From assembly GCF_009664085.1 (NCBI RefSeq), contig NZ_CP039268.1:1349501-1413500 (forward strand): a stretch of DNA of 64,000 nt. The letters run 5' to 3'. The position numbers and the translations under genes were made by a program. Positions 7,964 to 16,221 of this stretch are shown here, piece after piece (position 1 is the first letter of the stretch; the number at the start of each line of letters is the position of its first letter). Below the pieces are notes generated by a model, which worked only from the letters and a program-made list of their open reading frames with translations, made no database searches and had not been told where the DNA came from. Source of the stretch: Thermochromatium tepidum ATCC 43061 (lineage in GTDB: Bacteria > Pseudomonadota > Gammaproteobacteria > Chromatiales > Chromatiaceae).

Positions 7964-10169
7964 TCCACTGGCGCTTGCGGTCGCCCTGCCGCTACTCGGG
8001 GCGCTGCTCGTCACCATGCTCCCCGGCTGGTCGCGCACGCTGGGGATGCTCGCGGCGCTGGCGACCACAGGCGTGGCGCTGTGGCTGACCGTCATAGTCT
8101 GGGGCGGCGAGGGACTGCGTTCGGATCTCGGCGGCTGGGGCGTGCCGCTCGGTATCGCTCTGCGCGCCGACGGTCTGGCGGCGGCGCTGGTGGCCATGGC
8201 CAATCTAGTCGCACTGGCCATCAGTATCAATGCCACCGGCTATTTCGGCGCGGCTGAATCAAGCCGGAAGTTCTGGCCGCTGTGGCTGCTGCTGTGGACG
8301 GCGCTCAACGGGCTATTCCTGGCCGCCGATCTGTTCAATCTCTATGTGATGCTGGAGCTGCTGGGACTCTCGGCCGCCGCGCTCGGCGCGCTCACCGGCA
8401 CCCGCGAGGCGGCCGAGGCCAATCTGCGCTATCTGCTGGTGGGCCTGCTCGGGTCCATGACCTATCTGCTCGGCGTGGCGCTGCTCTATACCGCGTATGG
8501 CGCCCTGGATCTGGAGTTGGTGGCTGAAGCATTGACGCCCGGCCCGGTGGCCTGGTCGGCACTGGCGCTCATGATCGGCGGGCTACTGCTCAAATCGGCG
8601 CTGTTTCCGCTGCACTTCTGGCTGCCGCCGGCCCATGCCAACGCACCGGCGCCGGTCAGCGCGGCGCTCTCGGCGCTGGTGGTCAAGGCGGCGGTCTATC
8701 TGGTGCTGCGGCTGTGGCTGGATCTGTTCGATGGGATAGCAACCCTGCCGGCGGCCATGCTGCTCGGACTGCTCGGGGCGGGTGCAGTGCTCTGGGGTTC
8801 CTGGCGCGCGCTGCGGGCCGAGCGGCTCAAGCTGCTGGCGGCCTATTCGACCGTGGCCCAGGTCGGCTATCTGTTCCTGTTCCTGCCGCTGCTGACGGCG
8901 ACTCCGGACGGGGCCGAGCGCGAACGGCTGCTCACGGCGCTGGTGCTGCTGGCGCTCACCCACGGCTTCGCCAAGGCCGGTTTCTTCCTCGCCGCCGGGC
9001 TGGTGCAGAAGAGCACCGGGCACGATCGCATCCGTGAACTCGGCGGCGCGGCCCAGAGTCTGCCGGCGGCGACCTTCACCATCGGTCTGGCGGGCGTGGC
9101 CCTGATCGGCCTGCCGCCGAGCGGTGCCTTCTTCGCCAAGTGGGTGCTGGTCGGACAGGCCATCGCGCTGGGGCAGTGGTGGTGGGCGCTGGTGGCGATG
9201 GCCGGTACCCTGCTGGCGGCGGCCTATGTGTTTCGGGTGCTGGCGCGCGCCTTCAACCGTGAACCGACACCCAAGTGCTTCCTGACCGACCCGCGCACCG
9301 AGATCCCGGCCCTGCTGCTGGCCGGGCTGGGCGTGAAGGCGGCGCTGGTGCCCCTGCATGGCTGGCTGCCGCAGGCGATGGTTGCGCCGGCGCCGGTCAG
9401 TGCGCTGCTGCACGCGGTCGCCGTGGTCAAGGCCGGCGCCTTCGGCATCGTGCGCGTGGTCTATGACGTCTATGGCGTCGAATTCGCCCATGATCTGGGG
9501 CTGCTGACCGTGCTCGGCGTGCTGGCGGCCACCACCATCATCTATGGCTCGATCAAGGCGCTGTCGCAGGACGGACTGAAGAAACGGCTGGCCTATTCGA
9601 CCGTCAGTCAGGTGTCCTATATCGCGCTCGGCGCCTCAGTGCTCGGCCCGATTGCGACCATCGGCGGTCTGGTGCATCTGGTGCACCAGGGCATCATGAA
9701 GATCACGCTGTTCTTCTGCGCCGGGAACTATGCCGAGACGCTCGGGGTGCACAGGGTCAGCGAGATGAACGGCGTCGGTCGGCGCATGCCCTGGACGACA
9801 CTGGCCTTCACAGTCGGGGCGCTCGGCATGATCGGCATTCCGCCGGTGGCCGGGTTCGTCACCAAGTGGTATCTGGGGCTGGGCGCGGCTTCGGCCGGGG
9901 CCTACTGGGTGATCGGCGTGCTGCTCGTCAGTAGCCTGCTCAATGCCGCCTATTTCCTGCCGATCCTCTATCGCGCCTGGTTCCGCCCGCCGCCGGAGCA
10001 CTGGCCGAAGGAGCCTGTGTTGTCGAAACGGCTGGAGACGGCCCCGGCACTCTTGTGGCCGCCGGTGGTGACGGCGCTACTGGCGGTGGTCGCGGGATTG
10101 CTGGCCGCCGCGCCCTTCAGTCCGCTCGAATGGGCGACCCTGATCGCTGAGCGGGAGTATGGGCGATGA
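7956..10169 (+). CDS. Fused/rearranged D-type antiporter subunit (two NuoM/MrpD halves)
   Basis: A 737-residue membrane protein of the proton-translocating NuoL/M/N-MrpA/D family that looks like two subunits joined. Residues 1 to about 450 form one subunit up to its penultimate helices, with the key lysine motif LLLKSALFPLHFWLPPAHA. A second copy of the same motif, GLGVKAALVPLHGWLPQAM, follows at about residue 456 and continues to a normal C terminus. The second half therefore lacks helices 1-6 of its own unit and the first lacks its last helix. The junction lies near 9310-9335 in an ALLLAGLG stretch. The ATG at 7956 has GGGAGG 9 bases upstream; an ATG at 7935 is an alternative. Confidence 0.82.
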   Translation: MLDPLALAVALPLLGALLVTMLPGWSRTLGMLAALATTGVALWLTVIVWGGEGLRSDLGGWGVPLGIALRADGLAAALVAMANLVALAISINATGYFGAAESSRKFWPLWLLLWTALNGLFLAADLFNLYVMLELLGLSAAALGALTGTREAAEANLRYLLVGLLGSMTYLLGVALLYTAYGALDLELVAEALTPGPVAWSALALMIGGLLLKSALFPLHFWLPPAHANAPAPVSAALSALVVKAAVYLVLRLWLDLFDGIATLPAAMLLGLLGAGAVLWGSWRALRAERLKLLAAYSTVAQVGYLFLFLPLLTATPDGAERERLLTALVLLALTHGFAKAGFFLAAGLVQKSTGHDRIRELGGAAQSLPAATFTIGLAGVALIGLPPSGAFFAKWVLVGQAIALGQWWWALVAMAGTLLAAAYVFRVLARAFNREPTPKCFLTDPRTEIPALLLAGLGVKAALVPLHGWLPQAMVAPAPVSALLHAVAVVKAGAFGIVRVVYDVYGVEFAHDLGLLTVLGVLAATTIIYGSIKALSQDGLKKRLAYSTVSQVSYIALGASVLGPIATIGGLVHLVHQGIMKITLFFCAGNYAETLGVHRVSEMNGVGRRMPWTTLAFTVGALGMIGIPPVAGFVTKWYLGLGAASAGAYWVIGVLLVSSLLNAAYFLPILYRAWFRPPPEHWPKEPVLSKRLETAPALLWPPVVTALLAVVAGLLAAAPFSPLEWATLIAEREYGR

Positions 10170-11671
10170 ATGGGCTGTTGTTGGCGGTGGTGCTGGTGCC
10201 GCTACTGCTCGCACCGCTCGCCGTGCATCCGGCGCGGCGCTGGCTGTTCCTGCTCGCGCTCGCCGGCAATCTGTGGCTGATCCTGGCGCGCGAGCCGGTC
10301 GGGTTCTATGTCGGCTTCGCCCTCATGGGGCTGGCCGCCTATGGGCTGATCCTGCATCCGGGCGGGCTGATGCGCCGACGGGCCGGGCGTGTCTATCTGG
10401 CCATGACCTTGATCGGCGAACTGGCACTGTTCGTGGCGCTGTTGCTGATGGCGCGGACTCAGGGCGTGACCTGGAGTCTGCCCGAAACGCCGGCGCCCGA
10501 TGGCGCGGTGATCACGCTGCTGCTGATCGGGTTCGGCATCAAGGCTGGACTCATGCCGCTGCATCCCTGGCTGCCGCTGGCCTATGGCGCCGCGCCCGCA
10601 CCGGCGGCGGCCGTACTGAGCGGGGCTATGAGCAAGGTCGCCCTGCTCGGCTGGCTGCGACTGTTGCCGCTGGGACAGGTCGCACTGCCCGAGTGGGGGA
10701 TGCTTTTCGTGTGGCTGGGGCTGGTCAGTCTGCTGGTGGCGCTGGGCGTGGGGCTGGTACAGACCGATCCGCGTCGAGTGCTGGCCTATTCGAGCATCAG
10801 CAAGGCGGGGCTGTTCGTGCTGTTGCTGGGGCTGCTGTTGCTCGAACCGGCCTTGACGCCGGTCGGGGTCGGGGCGCTCACGCTCTATGCCGCGCATCAT
10901 GCGCTGGTCAAGTCGGGGCTGTTTCTGGGGCTGGGATTGCGTGATCTGGACCCGGCGCGGCCCTTGGTGCGGGCGGGGCTGATCCTGCTGGCGCTGGCAT
11001 TGGCGGGAGCGCCGCTGACCAGTGGTGCGCTGGCCAAGTATGTCGCCAAGCCGGTGCTGCTCTCGCCGGGCTGGATCTGGCTCGATCTGGCGCTGATGCT
11101 GGCGACGGTGGCGACCGCGCTATTGATGGCGCGCTTCGTCTGGTTGATCTGGCCGGCGCCGGGCGTGGTCGAATCCGCACCGACAGTCAGTGACTCCCAA
11201 GAGCCTCAGACGTCGATCGGCCCCCTACCCGCTTTTCCGATCTGGAGTCTCGCGGCCTGGATCCTGCTGCTCGGACTGGTCGCGGGCTTTCCGTTCGTGC
11301 TCGGCGAGCCGTCGGCCTGGCCGACCAATGCCGGGGCCATGCTCATCGCCGCGCTGATCGCCGCACCGCTGGCGCTCGCCATCCGGCATCGGGCGCCCGG
11401 CTCGGGACGTCCCGCGCGGCGGCGCAGCCTAGGCGATCTGGCGGTGCTGGTCGAGCCGATCCTGACCGCCCAGCTCTGGGCGGGGCGCGCGCTGTTCGGA
11501 CGCTGGAACGCAACGGTCGAGGCGGCGCGCGCGCATCTCTATGGTCTGGGCGACCGATTCGGTCCGCCGCCACCCGATCCCGAGCGGACATTACGCGCCT
11601 GGCCCACCGCCGGCCGGCTGTGGCTGGGCGTGATCGTGCTTCTTCTGCTACTGGTCCTGATCACGCCATGA
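10166..11671 (+). CDS. MrpD/NuoM-like antiporter subunit (shorter paralogue)
   Basis: A 501-residue membrane protein of the NuoM/MrpD superfamily. The lysine-helix motif GFGIKAGLMPLHPWLPLAY is at about residues 127-145, and TDPRRVLAYSSISKAGLF follows with the conserved interface serines. It is a tandem paralogue of the next gene. Compared with that gene it lacks about 75 residues near the N terminus: RRWL at about residue 27 runs straight into FLLALAGNLWLI, which in the paralogue sits near residue 100. The C-terminal soluble segment of about 60 residues (ERTLRAWPTAGRLW and one last helix) is shared. It overlaps both neighbours by 4 bases. Confidence 0.82.
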   Translation: MNGLLLAVVLVPLLLAPLAVHPARRWLFLLALAGNLWLILAREPVGFYVGFALMGLAAYGLILHPGGLMRRRAGRVYLAMTLIGELALFVALLLMARTQGVTWSLPETPAPDGAVITLLLIGFGIKAGLMPLHPWLPLAYGAAPAPAAAVLSGAMSKVALLGWLRLLPLGQVALPEWGMLFVWLGLVSLLVALGVGLVQTDPRRVLAYSSISKAGLFVLLLGLLLLEPALTPVGVGALTLYAAHHALVKSGLFLGLGLRDLDPARPLVRAGLILLALALAGAPLTSGALAKYVAKPVLLSPGWIWLDLALMLATVATALLMARFVWLIWPAPGVVESAPTVSDSQEPQTSIGPLPAFPIWSLAAWILLLGLVAGFPFVLGEPSAWPTNAGAMLIAALIAAPLALAIRHRAPGSGRPARRRSLGDLAVLVEPILTAQLWAGRALFGRWNATVEAARAHLYGLGDRFGPPPPDPERTLRAWPTAGRLWLGVIVLLLLLVLITP

Positions 11672-13353
11672 CACTGCCGTTGATCCTGAGCTGGCTGTGG
11701 CCGTTGCTGCTCGCGCCGCTGGTGCTCCGGCCCCGGCGGCACTGGCTCGTCACTCTCGCGCCCCTGCCGGCGCTGGCGACAGCGCTGTGGATTCCGGCCG
11801 GCACCCGGATCGAGCTACCCTGGCTGCTGGTCGGCACCACCCTGGGTCTGGACACGCCGGGGCGGATCTTTCTCGGCTTCACGGCACTGCTGTGGCTGGT
11901 CGCCGCCGTCCATGCCATCCGCGCTCTGCGTGACTCGCCGCACGCCGCGCGTTTCCATCTGTTCTTCCTGCTCGCGATGGCGGGCAATCTGTGGCTGATC
12001 GTCGCGCTCGATCTGGCAAGCTTCTATACCGGCTTCGCGCTCATGGGGATCGCCTCCTATGGTCTGGTCATCCACGACGGACGGCGCGAGTCGCTACGCG
12101 CCGGCAAGGTCTATCTGATCCTGACCCTGCTCGGCGAGACCACGCTCTTCATGGCGCTGGTGCTGATCGCGCACCAGACCGGCTCGCTCGCGCCCTCGGC
12201 CAACGCACTGACGGCACTCGACGATCTGGCCATCGGGCTGCTGATCCTGGGGCTGGCGGTCAAGGCCGGTCTGATGCCGCTGCACGTCTGGCTGCCGCTG
12301 GCGCATCCGGCCGCGCCGGTACCGGCGAGCGCCGTCCTGAGCGGAACCATGATCAAGGCCGCCCTGCTCGGCTGGCTGCGCTTCCTGCCGCTCGGCGCCT
12401 TGGCGCTGCCGCACTGGGGGCTGCTGCTGGTGCTGGCCGGACTGATCACGGCGATCCTGGCCCCGCTGATCGGTCTGATCCAGACCAACCCCAAGGTGGT
12501 GCTGGCCTATTCGAGCGTGGCCAAGATGGGCGTCATGACCCTGACACTGGGACTGCTGCTGATCGAACCTCACTTGGCTCCGGTCGGCGTGCCGGCGCTT
12601 GCCCTCTATGCCGGACACCATGCCCTGACCAAGGGCGGACTCTTCCTCGGGGTTGGATTGCGTCACACGAGCAGACGCCAGCCGCTGATCTTCGCCGGAC
12701 TGAGCCTGCTGGTGCTGGTCATGGTCGGCGTGCCGCTCACCGGCGGGGCCATCGCCAAGGATGGGCTCAAGCCGGTGCTCTTGGTGCTCGACTGGCGCTG
12801 GCTCGGCGCGGGTCTGGGACTGACGACCTTGGTCACGGTGCTGCTCTTGGCGCGTTTTCTGTGGCTGATGTGGCGTACCGAGCCGCATCCGGAGCCAGGC
12901 TATCGATCGGCGGGGGCCGCCTGGGGGCTGCTGATCGCTCTGATCCTGATGCTGCCGCCGGCCATTGCACTCAGCGATGGGGCAAAGCTCGGCTGGACAA
13001 CCAACCTCGGCCTCATCGCCATCGCCCTGGCGCTCGGGTTGCCCGTGCTGCTGGCCGCGCTCCAGCGCCCGGGCATGCTCGACGGGATGCTCGACCGTAT
13101 CCCGCCCGGTGATCTGCTGGAGGCGCTGCGTCCGTTGCCGCCGCTGTGGCGCTGGAGTTGGCGTTGGACCAAACGCCGCTGGGCAGACCGGCGCGCGCGT
13201 CTGTTCGATCCCTGGTGCGATTGGATCGAGCGGCACTGGCACACGACCCGCACCGGCACGGACGAGCTTCGGCTGGCACGCTGGCCGGTCGCAGGGGGAC
13301 TCTGGATCGGGCTGTTGCTGCTGCTCATGGGCCTGGCCTGGGGTTGGCCATGA
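11668..13353 (+). CDS. MrpD/NuoM-like antiporter subunit
   Basis: A 561-residue paralogue of the preceding gene with the complete N-terminal helices. Key motifs are AVKAGLMPLHVWLPLAHPAAP with the helix-7 lysine, TNPKVVLAYSSVAKMGV, and LYAGHHALTKGGLFLGVGL. The last ~90 residues include a long amphipathic segment and a final helix (LRLARWPVAGGLWIGLLLLL), reminiscent of the lateral helix region of NuoL/HyfB-type subunits. The ATG at 11668 overlaps the upstream stop; the open frame extends to 11620 but that start would overlap by 52 bases. It is the last gene of the antiporter operon. What ion it moves cannot be read from the sequence. Confidence 0.84.
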   Translation: MTLPLILSWLWPLLLAPLVLRPRRHWLVTLAPLPALATALWIPAGTRIELPWLLVGTTLGLDTPGRIFLGFTALLWLVAAVHAIRALRDSPHAARFHLFFLLAMAGNLWLIVALDLASFYTGFALMGIASYGLVIHDGRRESLRAGKVYLILTLLGETTLFMALVLIAHQTGSLAPSANALTALDDLAIGLLILGLAVKAGLMPLHVWLPLAHPAAPVPASAVLSGTMIKAALLGWLRFLPLGALALPHWGLLLVLAGLITAILAPLIGLIQTNPKVVLAYSSVAKMGVMTLTLGLLLIEPHLAPVGVPALALYAGHHALTKGGLFLGVGLRHTSRRQPLIFAGLSLLVLVMVGVPLTGGAIAKDGLKPVLLVLDWRWLGAGLGLTTLVTVLLLARFLWLMWRTEPHPEPGYRSAGAAWGLLIALILMLPPAIALSDGAKLGWTTNLGLIAIALALGLPVLLAALQRPGMLDGMLDRIPPGDLLEALRPLPPLWRWSWRWTKRRWADRRARLFDPWCDWIERHWHTTRTGTDELRLARWPVAGGLWIGLLLLLMGLAWGWP

Positions 13354-13531
13354 TCGCGGCCGCCAGGCGTCCTGGAGGCTGGAAACAAGCCCCTCGATCG
13401 ATTTGGCATGGTGGTCGTGGTGCTGGTGCTGAGAGACCCTGCCTCAGGGCGCGGCTTTAGGACCGTGCATGTCGATGACCAAATGACCAAAGACTGAAGT
13501 CCGATCGGCCAACCACGCGAGGAACAGAACC

Positions 13532-14872
13532 ATGTCCAGACGACCCCGTGCCCCGCACCGCGAGATCCTCGGTTGGGCGATGTTCGACTTCGCCAACTCG
13601 GCCTATACGCTGCTGATCATCACGGTCGTCTTCGGTGATCTGTTCACGCGCGTCATCGTCGGCGATGCGCCTGACTACCGGCTCGGCAATCTGCTCTGGA
13701 GCCTGGCGCTCGCGGCGAGCTATCTCATGGTGGTGCTGGTCTCGCCAGTGGCGGGGGCCATCATGGATTACAGCGCGAGCAAGAAGCGCTTCTTGTTCGC
13801 GAGCTATCTGTTGACGGTCTCGACCACGGCCGCGCTCTACTGGGCGGCGCCCGGGCAGGTCTGGGTCGGGATGGTGTTTCTGATCCTGTCGAACTTTGGC
13901 TTTGCAATCGGCGAGTCCTTCATCGCCAGTTTTCTGCCGGACCTCGGCCCGCCCGAAGATCTGGGCAAGATCTCGGGCTTTGGCTGGGCGCTCGGCTATC
14001 TCGGCGGACTGGTCGCCGCCAGTTTTGTCCTGCTGGTCCTCGGTGAGGTCAGCGCCGAGAACTTCGAGCGTATCCGCTGGGTCGGTCCCTGGACGGCGCT
14101 GTTTTTCCTGGTCGCTGCGCTCCCGACCTTCCTGTGGCTCCGCGAGCGCGGCACCGCGCGTCCGCTGCCACCGGGACTGGGCTATCTGCGTCTGGGATTC
14201 AGTCGGGTTGGTCAGACGCTCGGCCATCTGCGCGATCACCGCGACCTGGTACTCTTGCTGATCGCCGTCTTCTTCTCGATGGGCGGTATCGCCATCATCA
14301 TCACCTATACCTTCATCTATGGCGCCCAGGTCATCCGCTGGGACGAAGGGATCCGGACCCTGATGTTCGTGGCCGTCCAGATCACGGCCGCAGCCGGGTC
14401 CTTTGTCTTCGGTCTGGTCCAGGACCGCGTAGGGGTCAAACGCACCTATGGCCTGACCCTGATCCTCTGGATCGTCGCCATCGTCCTGATCTACCTCACA
14501 CCCCAGATCGCCGACGGGGTGCGTCTCTGGTTCGGGCTCGACTGGCAGGCGCAGCACATCTTCCTGGTCGTCGGTTGTATCGCGGGGACGAGTCTCGGCG
14601 CCTGTCAGTCGAGCACCCGCGCCCTGGTCGGACTCTTCGCCCCGCGTTCGCGCTCGGCCGAGCTGTTTGGCTTCTGGGGCCTGGCGATGAAGCTGGCCAG
14701 CGTCTTCGGTCTGCTCGGGATCGGGCTGCTCCAGACCTGGTTCGGACTCCAGCAGGCGATGCTGTTCTGCGCCCTACTCTTCGCCTTGGCGTGGTTGGTC
14801 GCGCTCGGCATCGACGAGACTCGCGGACGCCGGATCGCCGAGGAACACGAGGCCGGACTTCGCGCCTGGTGA
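13532..14872 (+). CDS. UMF1/Atg22-type MFS transporter
   Basis: A 446-residue major facilitator of the UMF1 family (related to the yeast vacuolar effluxer Atg22). The diagnostic N terminus WAMFDFANSAYTLLIITVVF starts at about residue 15, and about 11-12 hydrophobic segments follow. YSASKKRFLFASYL matches the loop between helices 2 and 3. Substrates of bacterial members are largely unknown; amino acid efflux is a guess from the eukaryotic member. The gene stands alone, 178 bases after the antiporter operon and 120 bases before rnfA. Confidence 0.85.
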   Translation: MSRRPRAPHREILGWAMFDFANSAYTLLIITVVFGDLFTRVIVGDAPDYRLGNLLWSLALAASYLMVVLVSPVAGAIMDYSASKKRFLFASYLLTVSTTAALYWAAPGQVWVGMVFLILSNFGFAIGESFIASFLPDLGPPEDLGKISGFGWALGYLGGLVAASFVLLVLGEVSAENFERIRWVGPWTALFFLVAALPTFLWLRERGTARPLPPGLGYLRLGFSRVGQTLGHLRDHRDLVLLLIAVFFSMGGIAIIITYTFIYGAQVIRWDEGIRTLMFVAVQITAAAGSFVFGLVQDRVGVKRTYGLTLILWIVAIVLIYLTPQIADGVRLWFGLDWQAQHIFLVVGCIAGTSLGACQSSTRALVGLFAPRSRSAELFGFWGLAMKLASVFGLLGIGLLQTWFGLQQAMLFCALLFALAWLVALGIDETRGRRIAEEHEAGLRAW

Positions 14873-14992
14873 GGCCGGTGCTTGGCATAAACCACAACGA
14901 ATGTCGGTTGTAGCCAAACGACGAGCGGCGTATGCTTATCCGCCCATGTCCGGTCCGTCGACCTTCATCTGTTTCCCTCATTCCTCGCTCGC

Positions 14993-15574
14993 ATGACCGA
15001 ATATGCGCTCATCCTGGTCGGCACCGTGCTGGTCAACAACTTCGTGCTGGTCAAGTTCCTTGGACTCTGTCCCTTCATGGGCGTATCCAAGAAACTGGAG
15101 ACCGCGACCGGCATGGGGTTGGCAACCACCTTTGTCATGACACTGTCCTCGGTCATCACCTGGGTGGTCAACAAGTTCGTGCTCGTACCGCTCGAGATCG
15201 GCTATCTGCGCACCATCTCCTTCATCCTGGTGATCGCGTCCGTGGTGCAGTTCACCGAGACGGTGATGCGCAAGACCAGTCCCATGCTCTATCAGTTGCT
15301 GGGCATCTTCCTGCCGCTCATCACCACCAACTGTGCCGTGCTGGGCGTGTCCCTGCTCAATCAGCAGGCCGCGCACACCTTGGTCGAGTCCGCGCTCTAT
15401 GGGTTCGGTGCCGCCATCGGATTTTCATTGGTACTGACGCTCTTTGCCGCCATCCGCGAGCGGGTCGCCGTGGCCGATGTGCCCGAGCCGTTTCAGGGCA
15501 GTGCCATCGCGCTGGTGACAGCCGGACTGATGTCGCTGGCCTTCATGGGGTTTGCTGGTCTGGTCCCAAACTGA
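14993..15574 (+). CDS. rnfA: Rnf complex subunit A
   Basis: A 193-residue, six-helix inner-membrane subunit of the Rnf electron transport complex, which couples ferredoxin:NAD+ electron transfer to ion translocation. The two inverted RnfA/E signature stretches are clear: [20 protein letters not shown] near residue 15 and [21 protein letters not shown] near 103, each with the conserved cysteine. The ATG at 14993 matches the family start. rnfB follows after 64 bases. Confidence 0.96.
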   Translation: MTEYALILVGTVLVNNFVLVKFLGLCPFMGVSKKLETATGMGLATTFVMTLSSVITWVVNKFVLVPLEIGYLRTISFILVIASVVQFTETVMRKTSPMLYQLLGIFLPLITTNCAVLGVSLLNQQAAHTLVESALYGFGAAIGFSLVLTLFAAIRERVAVADVPEPFQGSAIALVTAGLMSLAFMGFAGLVPN

Positions 15575-15638
15575 GTCCGTGGGTATCAATGCCGCGTCTG
15601 TGTCTCTCCCATTGGCCGTCATTGAGTGATCCGTCGTC

Positions 15639-16208
15639 ATGTTAGCCGCCATCCTGGCCCTCTCCACCCTCGCCGTTTTCTTCGGTGTCCTGCTCGGTTA
15701 TTCGGCGCTCCGCTTTCGAGTCGAGGGGGATCCCATCGCCGACCAGATCGACGCCTTACTGCCACAGACACAATGCGGTCAGTGTGGCTTCCCGGGCTGC
15801 CGTCCCTATGCCGAGGCACTGGCCAAGGGCGAGGCCGAGATCAACCGATGTCTGCCGGGTGGCGAGGCCCTGGTACTCACGCTCGCCGATCTGCTCGGAC
15901 GTGAGCCAGTGGCCATGGACATCAAGAAAAAGGTGCCATCAGTCGCCTTCATCGACCCCGAGCTCTGCATCGGCTGCACGCGCTGCATCCAAGCCTGTCC
16001 AGTCGATGCCATCATCGGCGCGACCAAACAGTTGCACGCGGTCCTGAACAGCGAATGCACCGGCTGCGAGCTCTGTGTCGAGCCCTGCCCGGTCGACTGC
16101 ATCGAGATGCGCCCAATCCCCGAAGACATCCAACGCTGGCGCTGGCCCTATCCGGCCCATCAGCCGGTCGCGAGCGACAGTGTCGCGCCCCTCCGAGACG
16201 CCGCCTGA
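15639..16208 (+). CDS. rnfB: Rnf complex iron-sulfur subunit B
   Basis: A 189-residue membrane-anchored ferredoxin-like subunit. One N-terminal helix (about residues 3-25) is followed by the ASF domain CGQCGFPGC for one [4Fe-4S] cluster. Two ferredoxin motifs, [12 protein letters not shown] and [12 protein letters not shown], come next. The length is that of the short proteobacterial RnfB type. It passes electrons toward RnfC. rnfC starts 13 bases after its stop. Confidence 0.96.
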   Translation: MLAAILALSTLAVFFGVLLGYSALRFRVEGDPIADQIDALLPQTQCGQCGFPGCRPYAEALAKGEAEINRCLPGGEALVLTLADLLGREPVAMDIKKKVPSVAFIDPELCIGCTRCIQACPVDAIIGATKQLHAVLNSECTGCELCVEPCPVDCIEMRPIPEDIQRWRWPYPAHQPVASDSVAPLRDAA

Positions 16209-16221
16209 GGAACGCTGTCGC

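Noticed and set aside
12094-13242. Long minus-strand open frame inside the antiporter operon
   Set aside because: It is Gln/Arg-rich, has no recognisable motif and is antisense to a clear NuoM-like gene; typical of GC-rich codon bias.
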